In this document: positions 1 through 6,536 of the stretch, piece by piece
How positions within the stretch are numbered: the first letter of the stretch is position 1
Layout of the letters: each line of letters opens with the position of its first letter
IMG/VR virus record: IMGVR_UViG_3300022693_001205
Location: 1 to 20,464 of that record
Length of the DNA stretch: 20,464 nucleotides
Reading direction: 5' to 3' (one strand)
DNA from: a virus
Program-made: the position numbers and the translations under genes
Notes under the pieces: generated by a model
The model's database searches: none
The model's input: the letters and a program-made list of their open reading frames with translations, nothing else
What the model was told of the DNA's origin: nothing

Positions 1-1
1 G

Positions 2-91
2 GAAGAAGACGATGATGGGAATCAGTACGATTGCGAACGTGATTACGTCGGTGTCGAGTTTGATCTTGTTGACGGGAAATGGGTCAACTAA
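2..91 (+). CDS. C-terminal end of an unknown acidic protein (partial, cut by window edge)
   Basis: Reading from base 2 there are 29 codons and a TAA stop at 89-91, with no start inside the window, so this is the tail of a gene that begins upstream. The visible peptide is acidic (it opens with two Glu and three Asp) and ends in DGKWVN. I recognise no family. It is read in the same direction as the rest of the left arm. Confidence 0.5.
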   Translation, partial: EEDDDGNQYDCERDYVGVEFDLVDGKWVN

Positions 92-112
92 ACAAAAGGA
101 ATGGAAGGGAAG

Positions 113-127
113 TTAATTTGCAATTAA
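113..127. promoter_or_regulatory. Small AT-rich palindrome (possible operator), function unknown
   Basis: The sequence TTAATT-TGC-AATTAA is a perfect 6-base inverted repeat around a 3-base spacer. It lies in the 121-base gap (92-212) between the first partial gene and the 45-codon gene that follows. I cannot assign convincing -35 and -10 boxes nearby. The rest of the gap holds no ORF longer than a few codons. AT-rich palindromes of this size also arise by chance, so this is only a candidate protein-binding site. Confidence 0.2.
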
Positions 128-212
128 TCTCATAAAGAGGTTTACGTGGTAATCTAAACATGACAGTATCTACTGGTCATTAAGAAAGCAGATAAAAAAA
201 GGGAGAAGTAAA

Positions 213-350
213 ATGGAAGTAAGAAATAGAATGGCCGAACTAGAAGAGAACTTTAAAAGCAGTGGTTATGTTGATTTTAGTGAGTTCGAATCAGATGAGT
301 GGTTACTGAACAGCAGCATGTGGAAAGAAGAGGGAGTAGAAAGATACTAG
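213..350 (+). CDS. Small acidic hypothetical protein, 45 aa
   Basis: ATG at 213 is preceded by a strong purine-rich ribosome binding site (GGGAGAAG at about 201-208), and the frame ends at TAG 348-350. The product is acidic, with Glu-rich N-terminal and central stretches and two Trp residues, and no membrane segment. It is too short to place in a family. The same reading frame stays open after the TAG for another 23 codons, to a TAG at 420-422, so the gene may be a truncated form of a longer one. It belongs to a run of small early genes of the kind that often act on host functions in phages; its role is unknown. Confidence 0.55.
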   Translation: MEVRNRMAELEENFKSSGYVDFSEFESDEWLLNSSMWKEEGVERY

Positions 351-360
351 ATTAGAAGTA

Positions 361-420
361 AGATATCGGCGGCTGAAGAACTGGCCGACAAGCGACGCTT
401 AGAGAAGGTTGCCGATATTT
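361..420 (+). repeat. Imperfect inverted repeat in the gap between two small genes
   Basis: ATATCGGC at 363-370 is perfectly complementary to GCCGATAT at 411-418. With flanking G-U pairs the RNA stem could extend to about 14 pairs (361-374 with 407-420), around a loop of about 32 bases. No T-run follows, so it is not a standard intrinsic terminator. The stretch also reads as open codons in frame with the upstream gene, so the pairing could be a by-product of degenerate coding sequence. Possible roles are an RNA processing or stabilising hairpin. Confidence 0.25.
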
Positions 421-476
421 AGTTGAAACAAAGTCGTGCTTTGCAGAGCACGCAGTCAAGAAAAGGGAGAAGCAAG

Positions 477-665
477 ATGAAAGATACCACGAAGTTGGAA
501 GATTCTTTGATGGAACTTGAGATGAGAATCAACGCGCTCAGCAGCTTTAATGAGGATCACATTCCTCTCCTTGAGGAACTTCTCTGGGAACGCGAATGCT
601 TGAATAAAGATCTCAGCTTAGTGCGAAACGAAGTTGCGCCGAATCTTGGGGAGTGGCTAACATGA
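477..665 (+). CDS. Small hypothetical protein, 62 aa, predicted helical
   Basis: The start is set at ATG 477 because it has a strong ribosome binding site (AAAAGGGAGAAG just upstream), nearly identical to the one at gene 213-350. A TTG at 423 in the same frame would add 18 residues but lacks a site. The product is rich in Leu and Glu with a heptad-like pattern across most of its length (for example LMELEMRINALS), which suggests a helical hairpin or coiled coil. No signal peptide or membrane segment is visible. The stop overlaps the next gene's ATG (ATGA), so the two are probably translationally coupled. Family and function are unknown. Confidence 0.6.
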   Translation: MKDTTKLEDSLMELEMRINALSSFNEDHIPLLEELLWERECLNKDLSLVRNEVAPNLGEWLT

Positions 666-844
666 CCCACTACAATCGAATAACCCTTGATCTCATTAAT
701 ACCATGATGGAACACAATGTTGAGTCAGGGGAGTTCACTATGGCGCTGTGGGATTGGCACAAGCTGAATTATGATAACCCGAAGGCTTTCAAAGATAATC
801 TGCGGGTTCTTCGAACGCACTTAAAAGGTATGACAGATGATTGA
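662..844 (+). CDS. Small hypothetical protein, 60 aa
   Basis: ATG 662 is preferred over an in-frame GTG at 653 because GGGGAG at about 647-652 sits at good spacing from it and because it forms a 4-base ATGA overlap with the upstream stop. The product is a mixed-charge soluble protein with a Trp-rich centre (LWDWHKLNYDNP) and a basic C-terminal helix. I do not recognise the family. It overlaps the next gene by 8 bases, in line with a coupled early operon. Confidence 0.55.
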   Translation: MTHYNRITLDLINTMMEHNVESGEFTMALWDWHKLNYDNPKAFKDNLRVLRTHLKGMTDD

Positions 845-1088
845 GATAACTGTGAAAACAAGCAATCACGCTGAAAACAAACTAGCGTTTGATATCTCCA
901 TCATGTTGAAGATGCTGTTCGAACACATGAAAGAGGGCAAGCATTCAGCAGACGAGAGAAAGATACTAACAAAGCATCTAGGGAATGTGCTGAAGACAGA
1001 CTTGAAAGATTTAAAGATTGACACTGGCCCGATGGGTGAGATTTTTCTAACAAGAGTCGAGTTAATCACTGCTCCTTACTCATCATGA
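837..1088 (+). CDS. Small hypothetical protein, 83 aa
   Basis: ATG 837 lies inside the end of the upstream gene, and the frame closes at TGA 1086-1088, where it overlaps the next ATG by four bases. The product reads like a compact alpha/beta soluble protein: a short beta-like start (IEITVKTS), a Lys- and Glu-rich helical middle and a hydrophobic C-terminal strand (GEIFLTRVELI). No membrane segment or known motif is visible. Function is unknown. Its place in an unbroken chain of small overlapping genes supports real coding. Confidence 0.5.
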   Translation: MIEITVKTSNHAENKLAFDISIMLKMLFEHMKEGKHSADERKILTKHLGNVLKTDLKDLKIDTGPMGEIFLTRVELITAPYSS

Positions 1089-1327
1089 AATACATTCCAG
1101 AACCAGAGTGGAGATTCAACGAGGAATTATATCTCGGTGTTTACTTCACTCAGAAGCAACGCAGGATTCATCGAAATCACTATCTCTTTAGAAGAAAATA
1201 CCATAATACCATTCATGCGCAAGAACCGGAAGAAGAAACCAGTAACCTCTTTAGAAAAACTACAGATAGTGATAGCCAACATAGCCAAAAGAGCAATGCT
1301 TCAGTACAGACGAGTCGGCGTTTCTGA
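1085..1327 (+). CDS. Doubtful 80-aa ORF, possibly the true start of the next gene in another frame
   Basis: ATG 1085 overlaps the upstream stop (ATGA) exactly like other gene junctions here, which supports a real start. The first 20 or so residues look protein-like (EPEWRFNEELYLG), but the second half turns rich in Gln, Ser, His and Arg, as out-of-frame translations usually do. The frame overlaps the 240-codon frame that opens at 1137. Either this is a short overlapping gene, or its first part joins that frame by a +1 shift near 1130-1140. I cannot decide between these from the sequence alone. Confidence 0.3.
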   Translation: MKYIPEPEWRFNEELYLGVYFTQKQRRIHRNHYLFRRKYHNTIHAQEPEEETSNLFRKTTDSDSQHSQKSNASVQTSRRF

Positions 1328-1859
1328 CTATGAATGGGCTCTTTCCAGGATACTGTATTACATTGGGAGGATCGATAACTTGTCGATGATAGCTCCTGGA
1401 GTACAACAACAAGCCTTAGCCAAAGCTTGGGAAAGTTACACTACCGTCCAGTCTTGGGATCTTCCTACGAGAGAAGAGCATCGATCGATAGAAACCACCT
1501 CTTGGAGAAACATCAGCCCTAACTGGGATCGCATTGCTCAGATGCAGCCAAGAACAAAGCAAAAGAAATTCAATCCCTATTGGAAACCCAAGAAACCAGC
1601 CATTAGTGACTTGGGAAGGTTCCACCACGAAACTATACCAAACCCAGAAAGAGAAGAGATATGGTCTCTTCGATTGGGTCATCTTTTAAAAGAAGATCCT
1701 AACGGTGGATGGCGAGCAAAGTTAACTGGCCCAACCGAGAACTGTTTGTTCGATAAATGCATTGCCATACAGAAGACACCTAATGATAGAAACTTCGGAG
1801 AAGATACAAGAAAGAATAAAGAGGACTGGGGCCAAGTCTATTTGGCTGAAGAGAAATGA
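1215..1859 (+). CDS. Hypothetical protein, about 214-240 aa
   Basis: The frame is open from GTG 1137 to TGA 1857-1859. ATG 1215 is the first ATG; GTG 1137 is an alternative with a poorly spaced GAGG upstream. From ATG 1215 the product starts with a very basic segment (MRKNRKKK), followed by a helical region and a Trp- and Pro-rich, basic C-terminal half. This composition would suit a nucleic-acid-binding role, but no known domain is visible. The last 77 bases overlap an ORF in another frame that begins near 1783. The beginning of the gene is uncertain because a different frame opens at 1085 with a better-placed ATG. Confidence 0.5.
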   Translation: MRKNRKKKPVTSLEKLQIVIANIAKRAMLQYRRVGVSDYEWALSRILYYIGRIDNLSMIAPGVQQQALAKAWESYTTVQSWDLPTREEHRSIETTSWRNISPNWDRIAQMQPRTKQKKFNPYWKPKKPAISDLGRFHHETIPNPEREEIWSLRLGHLLKEDPNGGWRAKLTGPTENCLFDKCIAIQKTPNDRNFGEDTRKNKEDWGQVYLAEEK

Positions 1860-1989
1860 ATTCATTCCCAATAAATCCCAAACATGGAATGAATGGTTTA
1901 AAGAAAGATATGGACAAACTCTTGAACAGTACGCAGATGAGATTTCCAGAGGGGTTAGCGGAAATGAGCCACAAAAGGATGAAGGATAA
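1783..1989 (+). CDS. Small hypothetical protein, about 68 aa
   Basis: The frame ends at TAA 1987-1989 and has its first ATG at 1783; a TTG at 1762 is also possible. The second half (residues about 35-68) reads like a genuine protein, with regularly spaced aromatics around EWFKERYGQTLEQYADEI and an acidic tail. That makes it a better candidate over 1860-1975 than the competing frame, which opens at ATG 1856. The N-terminal third overlaps the upstream gene and is the least certain part. No family is recognised. Confidence 0.4.
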   Translation: MIETSEKIQERIKRTGAKSIWLKRNEFIPNKSQTWNEWFKERYGQTLEQYADEISRGVSGNEPQKDEG

Positions 1990-2299
1990 GCATTGGTATG
2001 GGGGCGGATCTTCAAAGCACAGAACTGTATTTTGTTGTTACGGTCACGCAGCCGAAACAACGTATGACAATATGCCTAACAACAAGCTTACTGTTTGGCT
2101 AGAGGGTAATCCAATAAAGTTCAACTACGCTTGGGCACAGAAGCAGGATGTTATCCTAGTGAAGAGTGGATTCGCTCCTAGTCGATGGACGAAAGAACTG
2201 GTTTGGCTTCTTGACAAAGCTGGAGCAATCAGGATATTGAACTGGGAAAAAGATAGGTTAAACACAACTTTTCTTAGAGACATAGACATAAAGGATTAA
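1979..2299 (+). CDS. Hypothetical protein, about 106 aa
   Basis: The frame is open from ATG 1856 to TAA 2297-2299, but sequence before about 1979 looks non-coding in this frame. ATG 1979 (MKDKHWYGGG), 11 bases inside the previous gene and preceded by AAAGG, is the chosen start; ATG 1964 is an alternative. The product has a Gly/Ser turn, two adjacent Cys (FCCYG), a beta-like middle (LTVWLEGNPIKF) and a C-terminal helix rich in Trp and Lys. It looks like a small soluble alpha/beta protein. It ends 7 bases before the methyltransferase-like gene and is probably co-transcribed with it. Family unknown. Confidence 0.5.
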   Translation: MKDKHWYGGGSSKHRTVFCCYGHAAETTYDNMPNNKLTVWLEGNPIKFNYAWAQKQDVILVKSGFAPSRWTKELVWLLDKAGAIRILNWEKDRLNTTFLRDIDIKD

Positions 2300-2306
2300 G
2301 CTGACC

Positions 2307-3173
2307 ATGTCATATTCAATGAGCACAGCAACACTGTTAAACGCTCCGTATTTACCTTACTTAATACACGAATATTTTATTTATCAACACTCTATCAGAC
2401 ATGCTGAAAAATTCAAAAAGGTTTGTGCTTGTTTAGAAGAGTTCGGAGCATTGGATAACATCGACGAGTTAAGAAAGCTCTATAGCATGTTTACTTATAA
2501 CGAAAACTTTGCTTCTGGCTCAAAAGGCGGAAGAGATAATTACGATCTTTTATTGAGAGGTCTCACTGAAATTTTCCATTATGAGAGAGCTAACTTTTGG
2601 CAAGATATCGTTAATTGTTTAGATGACAATGACTTGGAATCGTTTGGTAACGAAAGCTCTTTGGCAGATGTATGTTGCGGAGATGGAGAATACGCTAAAT
2701 CTTTCTTGGAAACATTTGCTGACTCGAAAGTAACCATGATAGACCGGCCAGGAGTTATCAATATTAAATGGCCAGGAATCGAAATCCCGAGGGAGAGGAG
2801 ATTTATAGTAGAAGTTGATCTACTGTGGGATCCAACAACAATCAAAGAAATGTTGGAAAACTGCAAAGAACATGACGTAGTTCTCTTGTCGGAAGTGTTG
2901 CACTTGAAAGGAGAACAAGAACGCAACGCGATTCTAGATGTTTGTAAAGGTTTGTTAAAAAAGGGAGGGTGTTTATTGGTGGTAGAAAGTGGAGATCCCT
3001 TCCTAGATCTCAGGTTGCATGACTTAACCGAATCAGGTGCTGCTATGCAGCTCGATGATGTTAAGAAAGTAATAAACGATTTTAACTCTTGGGTATCTGA
3101 AGATGTTTTTAAGTTCCAAGCATTTAACTATCAAGGAAGATATCATCATGTCTCTATTTTTAGAAAACTTTAA
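2307..3173 (+). CDS. SAM-dependent methyltransferase, O-methyltransferase-like
   Basis: The 288-residue product has a helical N-terminal half and a Rossmann-type C-terminal half. Motif I reads LADVCCGDGEYAKSF (around residue 118), with DVCCGDG in place of the usual DVGGGxG. It is followed by TMIDRPGVI, close to the DLPxVI signature of the plant and hydroxyindole O-methyltransferase family (Methyltransf_2), then DVVLLSEVLHLK and GLLKKGGCLLVVES, matching motifs IV and V. These motifs are seen; the acceptor is not. Family members usually methylate hydroxyl groups of small molecules. The gene overlaps the next, a pyrimidine-modifying enzyme, by 26 bases, so a modified nucleotide or base is a possible acceptor (inference). 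AAGGA precedes the start at normal spacing. Confidence 0.7.
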   Translation: MSYSMSTATLLNAPYLPYLIHEYFIYQHSIRHAEKFKKVCACLEEFGALDNIDELRKLYSMFTYNENFASGSKGGRDNYDLLLRGLTEIFHYERANFWQDIVNCLDDNDLESFGNESSLADVCCGDGEYAKSFLETFADSKVTMIDRPGVINIKWPGIEIPRERRFIVEVDLLWDPTTIKEMLENCKEHDVVLLSEVLHLKGEQERNAILDVCKGLLKKGGCLLVVESGDPFLDLRLHDLTESGAAMQLDDVKKVINDFNSWVSEDVFKFQAFNYQGRYHHVSIFRKL

Positions 3174-3873
3174 GTTAGCAGATCGTTACGACACAGCCGA
3201 AAGGTGGTTGCTTAATGAGCTTGTTTGTATGTCAGAGTTCAAACCTAAGAAGACTCGTGAAAACATAGGTGTTGGTTTTAAGATGTGTCCATATGATGCA
3301 GAGTGGCCAGAAAGAGACGCTATTGCATTTAAGTCTAAGCGTTTAAACAAAGAACACTGCGAGATCTTTTTCCAGTGGATAATGTCAGGAGATACTGATT
3401 TAACAGAAAAGATAGATAAGTTACAACCCTATGCGAAAATCTTTGTCGACAAGACTGGATTGCCTAAAAACTTTAGTTCTTCTTACGGTTGGAAGATAAA
3501 AGAACAGTTGCCAATAATTATAGAAGAGTTAAAGCGTAATCCAGATTCCCGAAGAGCTTATCTGAGTATCTTATTGAAGGGAGATAATCTTATTTTGAAT
3601 GCCAAAACCTCTATGGAATATCCTTGCACAATAGGAGCTCATTATTTCATCAGAGGAGGTCGGTTGCATACTGTTACTCACATGCGAAGTCAGAATGTTT
3701 GGTCTGTCATGGGATATGACGTTTATAACATGTGCAGACTTCAGGAACACTTATCAGAAAAGTTGGATTGTCTAGTCGGAGATTACACGCACTTTATAGA
3801 TTCTGCTCATATCTTCACTCGTGACATCGAAAAAATTGATGAATACTTAAACAAAGAGGCAATCATATTATGA
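3148..3873 (+). CDS. Thymidylate-synthase homologue, predicted dCMP (hydroxy)methylase
   Basis: The 241-residue product follows the thymidylate synthase fold. It has the phosphate-binding pair in DSRR (135-136), the nucleophile Cys160 in YPCT, Arg180 and Ser181 of the RS motif, GD (211-212) and His221. From Cys160 on, about 70 residues align to E. coli ThyA without a gap. In that alignment Asn177 of ThyA, which selects dUMP, is Asp191 here. Asp at this place is the hallmark of dCMP-specific members such as T4 dCMP hydroxymethylase (established knowledge). The Asp of the RSxD motif is Asn and Tyr of HxY is Phe. ATG 3148 has AAGGAAG upstream; the frame is open further 5' but lies inside the methyltransferase gene. 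Product (5-hydroxymethyl- or 5-methyl-dCMP) is inferred. It overlaps the kinase gene by 4 bases. Confidence 0.75.
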   Translation: MSLFLENFKLADRYDTAERWLLNELVCMSEFKPKKTRENIGVGFKMCPYDAEWPERDAIAFKSKRLNKEHCEIFFQWIMSGDTDLTEKIDKLQPYAKIFVDKTGLPKNFSSSYGWKIKEQLPIIIEELKRNPDSRRAYLSILLKGDNLILNAKTSMEYPCTIGAHYFIRGGRLHTVTHMRSQNVWSVMGYDVYNMCRLQEHLSEKLDCLVGDYTHFIDSAHIFTRDIEKIDEYLNKEAIIL

Positions 3874-4763
3874 GTTTCATTGTCGAAGGGATGGACGGCA
3901 CTGGGAAAAGTCATCTTTCTGCTAAGCTATCTAGGATGTTTGCTTTCAGAGATGGTGTTGGATACTCACATTCCGGTAGAAAGTTTGGGTTCTACGAAGA
4001 AATCAAGATGGTGAAAAGCGGTTCAGATAACATGATTTACGATCGCTTGTCTCACCTTTCGGAGCAGGTTTATGGCCCGATCTTACGTGGCTTTACCGAG
4101 AAATGGCTAGGTCATAGGGCATTTGATAGGGTTTGTCTTTCAAAGAGAGGCGTGGTTATTCTCTGCGATCCTGGGCTCGAAGCTGCAAAAAAGAGTTGGG
4201 AAGCAAATAAAGAATACGAGATGATCAAAGATGTAGACGAGTGGATGACTGGTTATTATGCTTATCAAAATCTCGCAACTCACCTTCCCATCGTATCCTA
4301 TGATTGGACACGAGACACGGCTTTGGACTTGTTCTCTCGGATCGAATATTGTACTCCATCAGAAGATTTAGGACCAGGCTCTGGTCACTTCAAACAGGGG
4401 AATGTCTTGATAGTTGCTGATAGATGTAACCTGAGCGAACAGTGCGAAGTCCCTTTTGCTGCAAAAAACGGAAGTTCGATGTGGTTATCTAATTTATTAG
4501 ACGAGTATGGCATTCCAGAAAATAAACTTTACTGGGCAAATTCATTCACCCACGATGGTAACAAGGTAGATCCCTGCTATATGGAGATTCTGGAGCCTTC
4601 CAAAATTTTTGCTTTGGGTAGAGAAGCAGAGAAATATTTAAAAGATGTTAGCGTAATACCAGACGAGAGCTTTCCTCATCCTCAATACTGGAAAAGGTTT
4701 CATTACAATAGTCCTTATTCTTTTGTATCGGTATTGAAGAGAGCTACTGATGCTATTGCTTAA
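3870..4763 (+). CDS. P-loop deoxynucleoside monophosphate kinase fused to a UDG-like domain
   Basis: Residues 1-165 form a thymidylate-kinase-like P-loop domain: Walker A GMDGTGKS (7-14), YDRLSHLSEQVYG (57-69) matching the DR-S-VYG signature, and YDWTRD (144-149) near its end. Residues about 175-290 resemble the family-4 uracil-DNA glycosylase fold: VLIVADRCN, NGSSMWLSNLL (200-210), LYWANS (220-225), PSKIFALGREA (243-253) and a His-Pro motif FPHPQYW (268-274). The usual catalytic GEAPG motif is not intact, so this half may bind a base rather than cleave it. ATG 3870 overlaps the upstream stop. Next to a dCMP-type thymidylate-synthase homologue, the kinase probably phosphorylates the modified dNMP (inference). 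Two-domain nucleotide-modification enzymes are known in phages with hypermodified DNA, but I do not know this exact fusion. Confidence 0.65.
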   Translation: MSFIVEGMDGTGKSHLSAKLSRMFAFRDGVGYSHSGRKFGFYEEIKMVKSGSDNMIYDRLSHLSEQVYGPILRGFTEKWLGHRAFDRVCLSKRGVVILCDPGLEAAKKSWEANKEYEMIKDVDEWMTGYYAYQNLATHLPIVSYDWTRDTALDLFSRIEYCTPSEDLGPGSGHFKQGNVLIVADRCNLSEQCEVPFAAKNGSSMWLSNLLDEYGIPENKLYWANSFTHDGNKVDPCYMEILEPSKIFALGREAEKYLKDVSVIPDESFPHPQYWKRFHYNSPYSFVSVLKRATDAIA

Positions 4764-5256
4764 TTTCTGCAAAACTAGGAAGGTTAAGTCTCCAGAAAAA
4801 GGGCATAACACGGATGCTGGTATTGACTTCTTTGTTCCATACGATTTCGAAGAAGAGAATATATATTTTGGTGAAGATATTTTAATTCCATCTGGAATAA
4901 AGATGGAAATTCCTTCAGGTTACGCGCTGGTTCAGTTTAATAAAAGCGGTATTGCAACCAAGGAGCAGCTCATTGTTGGCGCTTGTGTTATCGACGAAGG
5001 TTATCAAGGAGAAATACATCTTCACGTGATTAACATCGGAGAACATGTCACGAAGATTTTTCCTGGTATGAAGATAATGCAAGGATTGCTGCTTCCAGTT
5101 CCTGGTGTTGCCATCGTAGAAAAAGATGAAATAGATCTGTTCAGCAAAAAAAGCGCAAGAGGAATAGATGGGTTTGGTTCTACTTCTACAGATGACAAAG
5201 ATCCGACTGGTATGGAGATGGCCTGGAGATTAGCTAATTATGGAGGTACAAAATAA
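4750..5256 (+). CDS. dut: dUTP pyrophosphatase, trimeric type
   Basis: All five dUTPase motifs are present in order: AGIDF (23-27), KSGIA (65-69), GACVIDEGYQGEIH (77-90) with the catalytic Asp82 and the sugar-stacking Tyr85, FPGMKIMQGLL (104-114) and RGIDGFGSTS (137-146). The enzyme hydrolyses dUTP to dUMP and pyrophosphate, keeping uracil out of DNA and supplying dUMP. The 168 residues are slightly longer than the usual 140-155 because of about 22 residues after motif V. ATG 4750 overlaps the upstream kinase by 14 bases and has GAGAG upstream. In a phage with modified cytosine it might also remove dCTP, but nothing in the motifs proves that. Confidence 0.88.
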   Translation: MLLLNFCKTRKVKSPEKGHNTDAGIDFFVPYDFEEENIYFGEDILIPSGIKMEIPSGYALVQFNKSGIATKEQLIVGACVIDEGYQGEIHLHVINIGEHVTKIFPGMKIMQGLLLPVPGVAIVEKDEIDLFSKKSARGIDGFGSTSTDDKDPTGMEMAWRLANYGGTK

Positions 5257-6189
5257 ATGGAAGAAGTAGATAGGCTTTCTTTGACAGATATAGATTGGAA
5301 AGCTTACTTAGATCCAGACGAAACATCTAACGTTCATGAACTGGGAGAGTATAAAGAGGAAGCTTCTCTGTGGTTAACAGATAGAGCAGAAGGCAAAGGT
5401 GGACGCCTTCCGTTTGGTACCTCTGAAGACGAGTATAGAATAACAGAGGGAACTATTAACATCTATGCTGGCACAACAGGCAGCGGAAAATCTTGTCTGT
5501 TATCACAGATAGCAGTATTTTCTACCACTGGCAAATACTCAGACAATAAAGAAAAGTTTTTATATTGGGGACCGGAGCTTAGGCCTCACGTTAATGTTGG
5601 CAGAATGTTAAGACAAGCAACCGGAGAAGAAAATCCTTCGCAAAGTAACATAGATAAAGCGATGGATTTTTTAGAGGGTAAGGGATTTTTATATACGAAA
5701 GAAAATCAGGTGAGAGGGGATGAAATAATAGGAGTATCTAGATTTGCTATGCATGAGCTCGGTGTTAAGCATGTTTTTATTGATGGGTGGTTGAAGCTTA
5801 AACTAGATGGAAATCCAGATAATCGTTGGATGATGGAAGCAGATCTGATGGATAAACTAGCTGTAACATCAAGAGACACAGGAATTACTTTTCATATAGC
5901 AATGCATTCTCGGAAGATGCAATCAGACAGGGGCAAGCTATCTCTTCATGACATTAGAGGGGCTGGTCAATTAACAGACTTGGCAGACACAGCTTGCATC
6001 CTTTGGAGAAACAAAAACAAAGAAGAAGAGTTAATGCTTGGGGGGACAGACCTTGCCGACGAGCCTGATTGCGTACTCGTTGTTGATAAGTCGAGACATA
6101 CCGGCCAATCTAAGTGGCAGCTGTCTTTCAACAAAGCTTCGATGCAATTCTTAAACAATCCATTTGATGCCCCGCAAACGGTTTATTAG
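5257..6189 (+). CDS. DnaB-like replicative DNA helicase
   Basis: The 310-residue product is a RecA-fold ring helicase core: Walker A GTTGSGKS (72-79), Walker B HVFIDGW (172-178), a segment at IAMHSRK (214-220), DIRGAGQLTDLAD (232-244), which matches the DnaB motif around GS-x-I-x-x-x-AD, and VDKSRHTG (276-283) as the likely finger and basic loop. It lacks the N-terminal primase-binding domain of DnaB and any zinc-binding primase domain, so priming must come from another protein, or the host's. ATG 5257 directly follows the dUTPase stop. It is expected to unwind the phage replication fork. The residues before the Walker A segment (about 1-55) are an unassigned acidic leader. Confidence 0.82.
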   Translation: MEEVDRLSLTDIDWKAYLDPDETSNVHELGEYKEEASLWLTDRAEGKGGRLPFGTSEDEYRITEGTINIYAGTTGSGKSCLLSQIAVFSTTGKYSDNKEKFLYWGPELRPHVNVGRMLRQATGEENPSQSNIDKAMDFLEGKGFLYTKENQVRGDEIIGVSRFAMHELGVKHVFIDGWLKLKLDGNPDNRWMMEADLMDKLAVTSRDTGITFHIAMHSRKMQSDRGKLSLHDIRGAGQLTDLADTACILWRNKNKEEELMLGGTDLADEPDCVLVVDKSRHTGQSKWQLSFNKASMQFLNNPFDAPQTVY

Positions 6190-6191
6190 CA

Positions 6192-6536
6192 ATGAGTTCT
6201 CCAACGGTTAGAAGTTTAGACAAGCTTAGAAAAGAAGGTTTTATTGCAGAGGTTGTTGAGAAGTGGAATCCTCACAGCAAAACAAGAAAAGATTTGTTTG
6301 GATTTATAGATATAGTAGGTGTCAAACAGGGATCAACACTTGGCATTCAAGCCACCACCAAAGGAAACATGTCCAGTCGAGTTAAGAAGATAACTGAGTC
6401 CAACAACCTGGAAACGGTTTTGGAAGCTGGCTGGGAAATAGAAGTCTGGGGATGGTGGAAAAACAATAAGAACAGGTGGGAAGTGAAGATTCATTCCATG
6501 AAGGGAGAATTAAGTGAGCCCAGATTCGAAGACTGA
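6192..6536 (+). CDS. Small nuclease-like protein, possible PD-(D/E)XK fold
   Basis: The 114-residue protein has a helix with Glu20, then DLFGFIDIV (34-42), then the strand GIQATT (51-56), then KNNKNRWE (91-98) near the end. This order (Glu, Asp, hydrophobic strand with a Gln-x-Thr) matches small phage proteins related to Holliday-junction-resolvase or VRR-type nucleases, where Gln can stand in the PD-(D/E)XK core. Family and catalytic activity are inferred from memory of this pattern. It lies between the helicase and a Fe-S exonuclease, which suits a repair or recombination role. ATG 6192 is the only good start, two bases after the helicase stop. Confidence 0.5.
   Translation: MSSPTVRSLDKLRKEGFIAEVVEKWNPHSKTRKDLFGFIDIVGVKQGSTLGIQATTKGNMSSRVKKITESNNLETVLEAGWEIEVWGWWKNNKNRWEVKIHSMKGELSEPRFED

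Noticed and set aside
68-88. GTTGAC / GTCAAC inverted repeat as a terminator
   Set aside because: It lies within the end of a coding frame, has only 6 pairs and no following T-run.
1856-1978. Start of the 106-residue protein at ATG 1856
   Set aside because: The competing frame (1783-1989) is more protein-like over these bases, so a start near 1979 is preferred.
1998-2102. Short ORF from ATG 1998
   Set aside because: It is out of frame with the protein-like 1979-2299 gene, with a low-complexity, Thr-rich translation.
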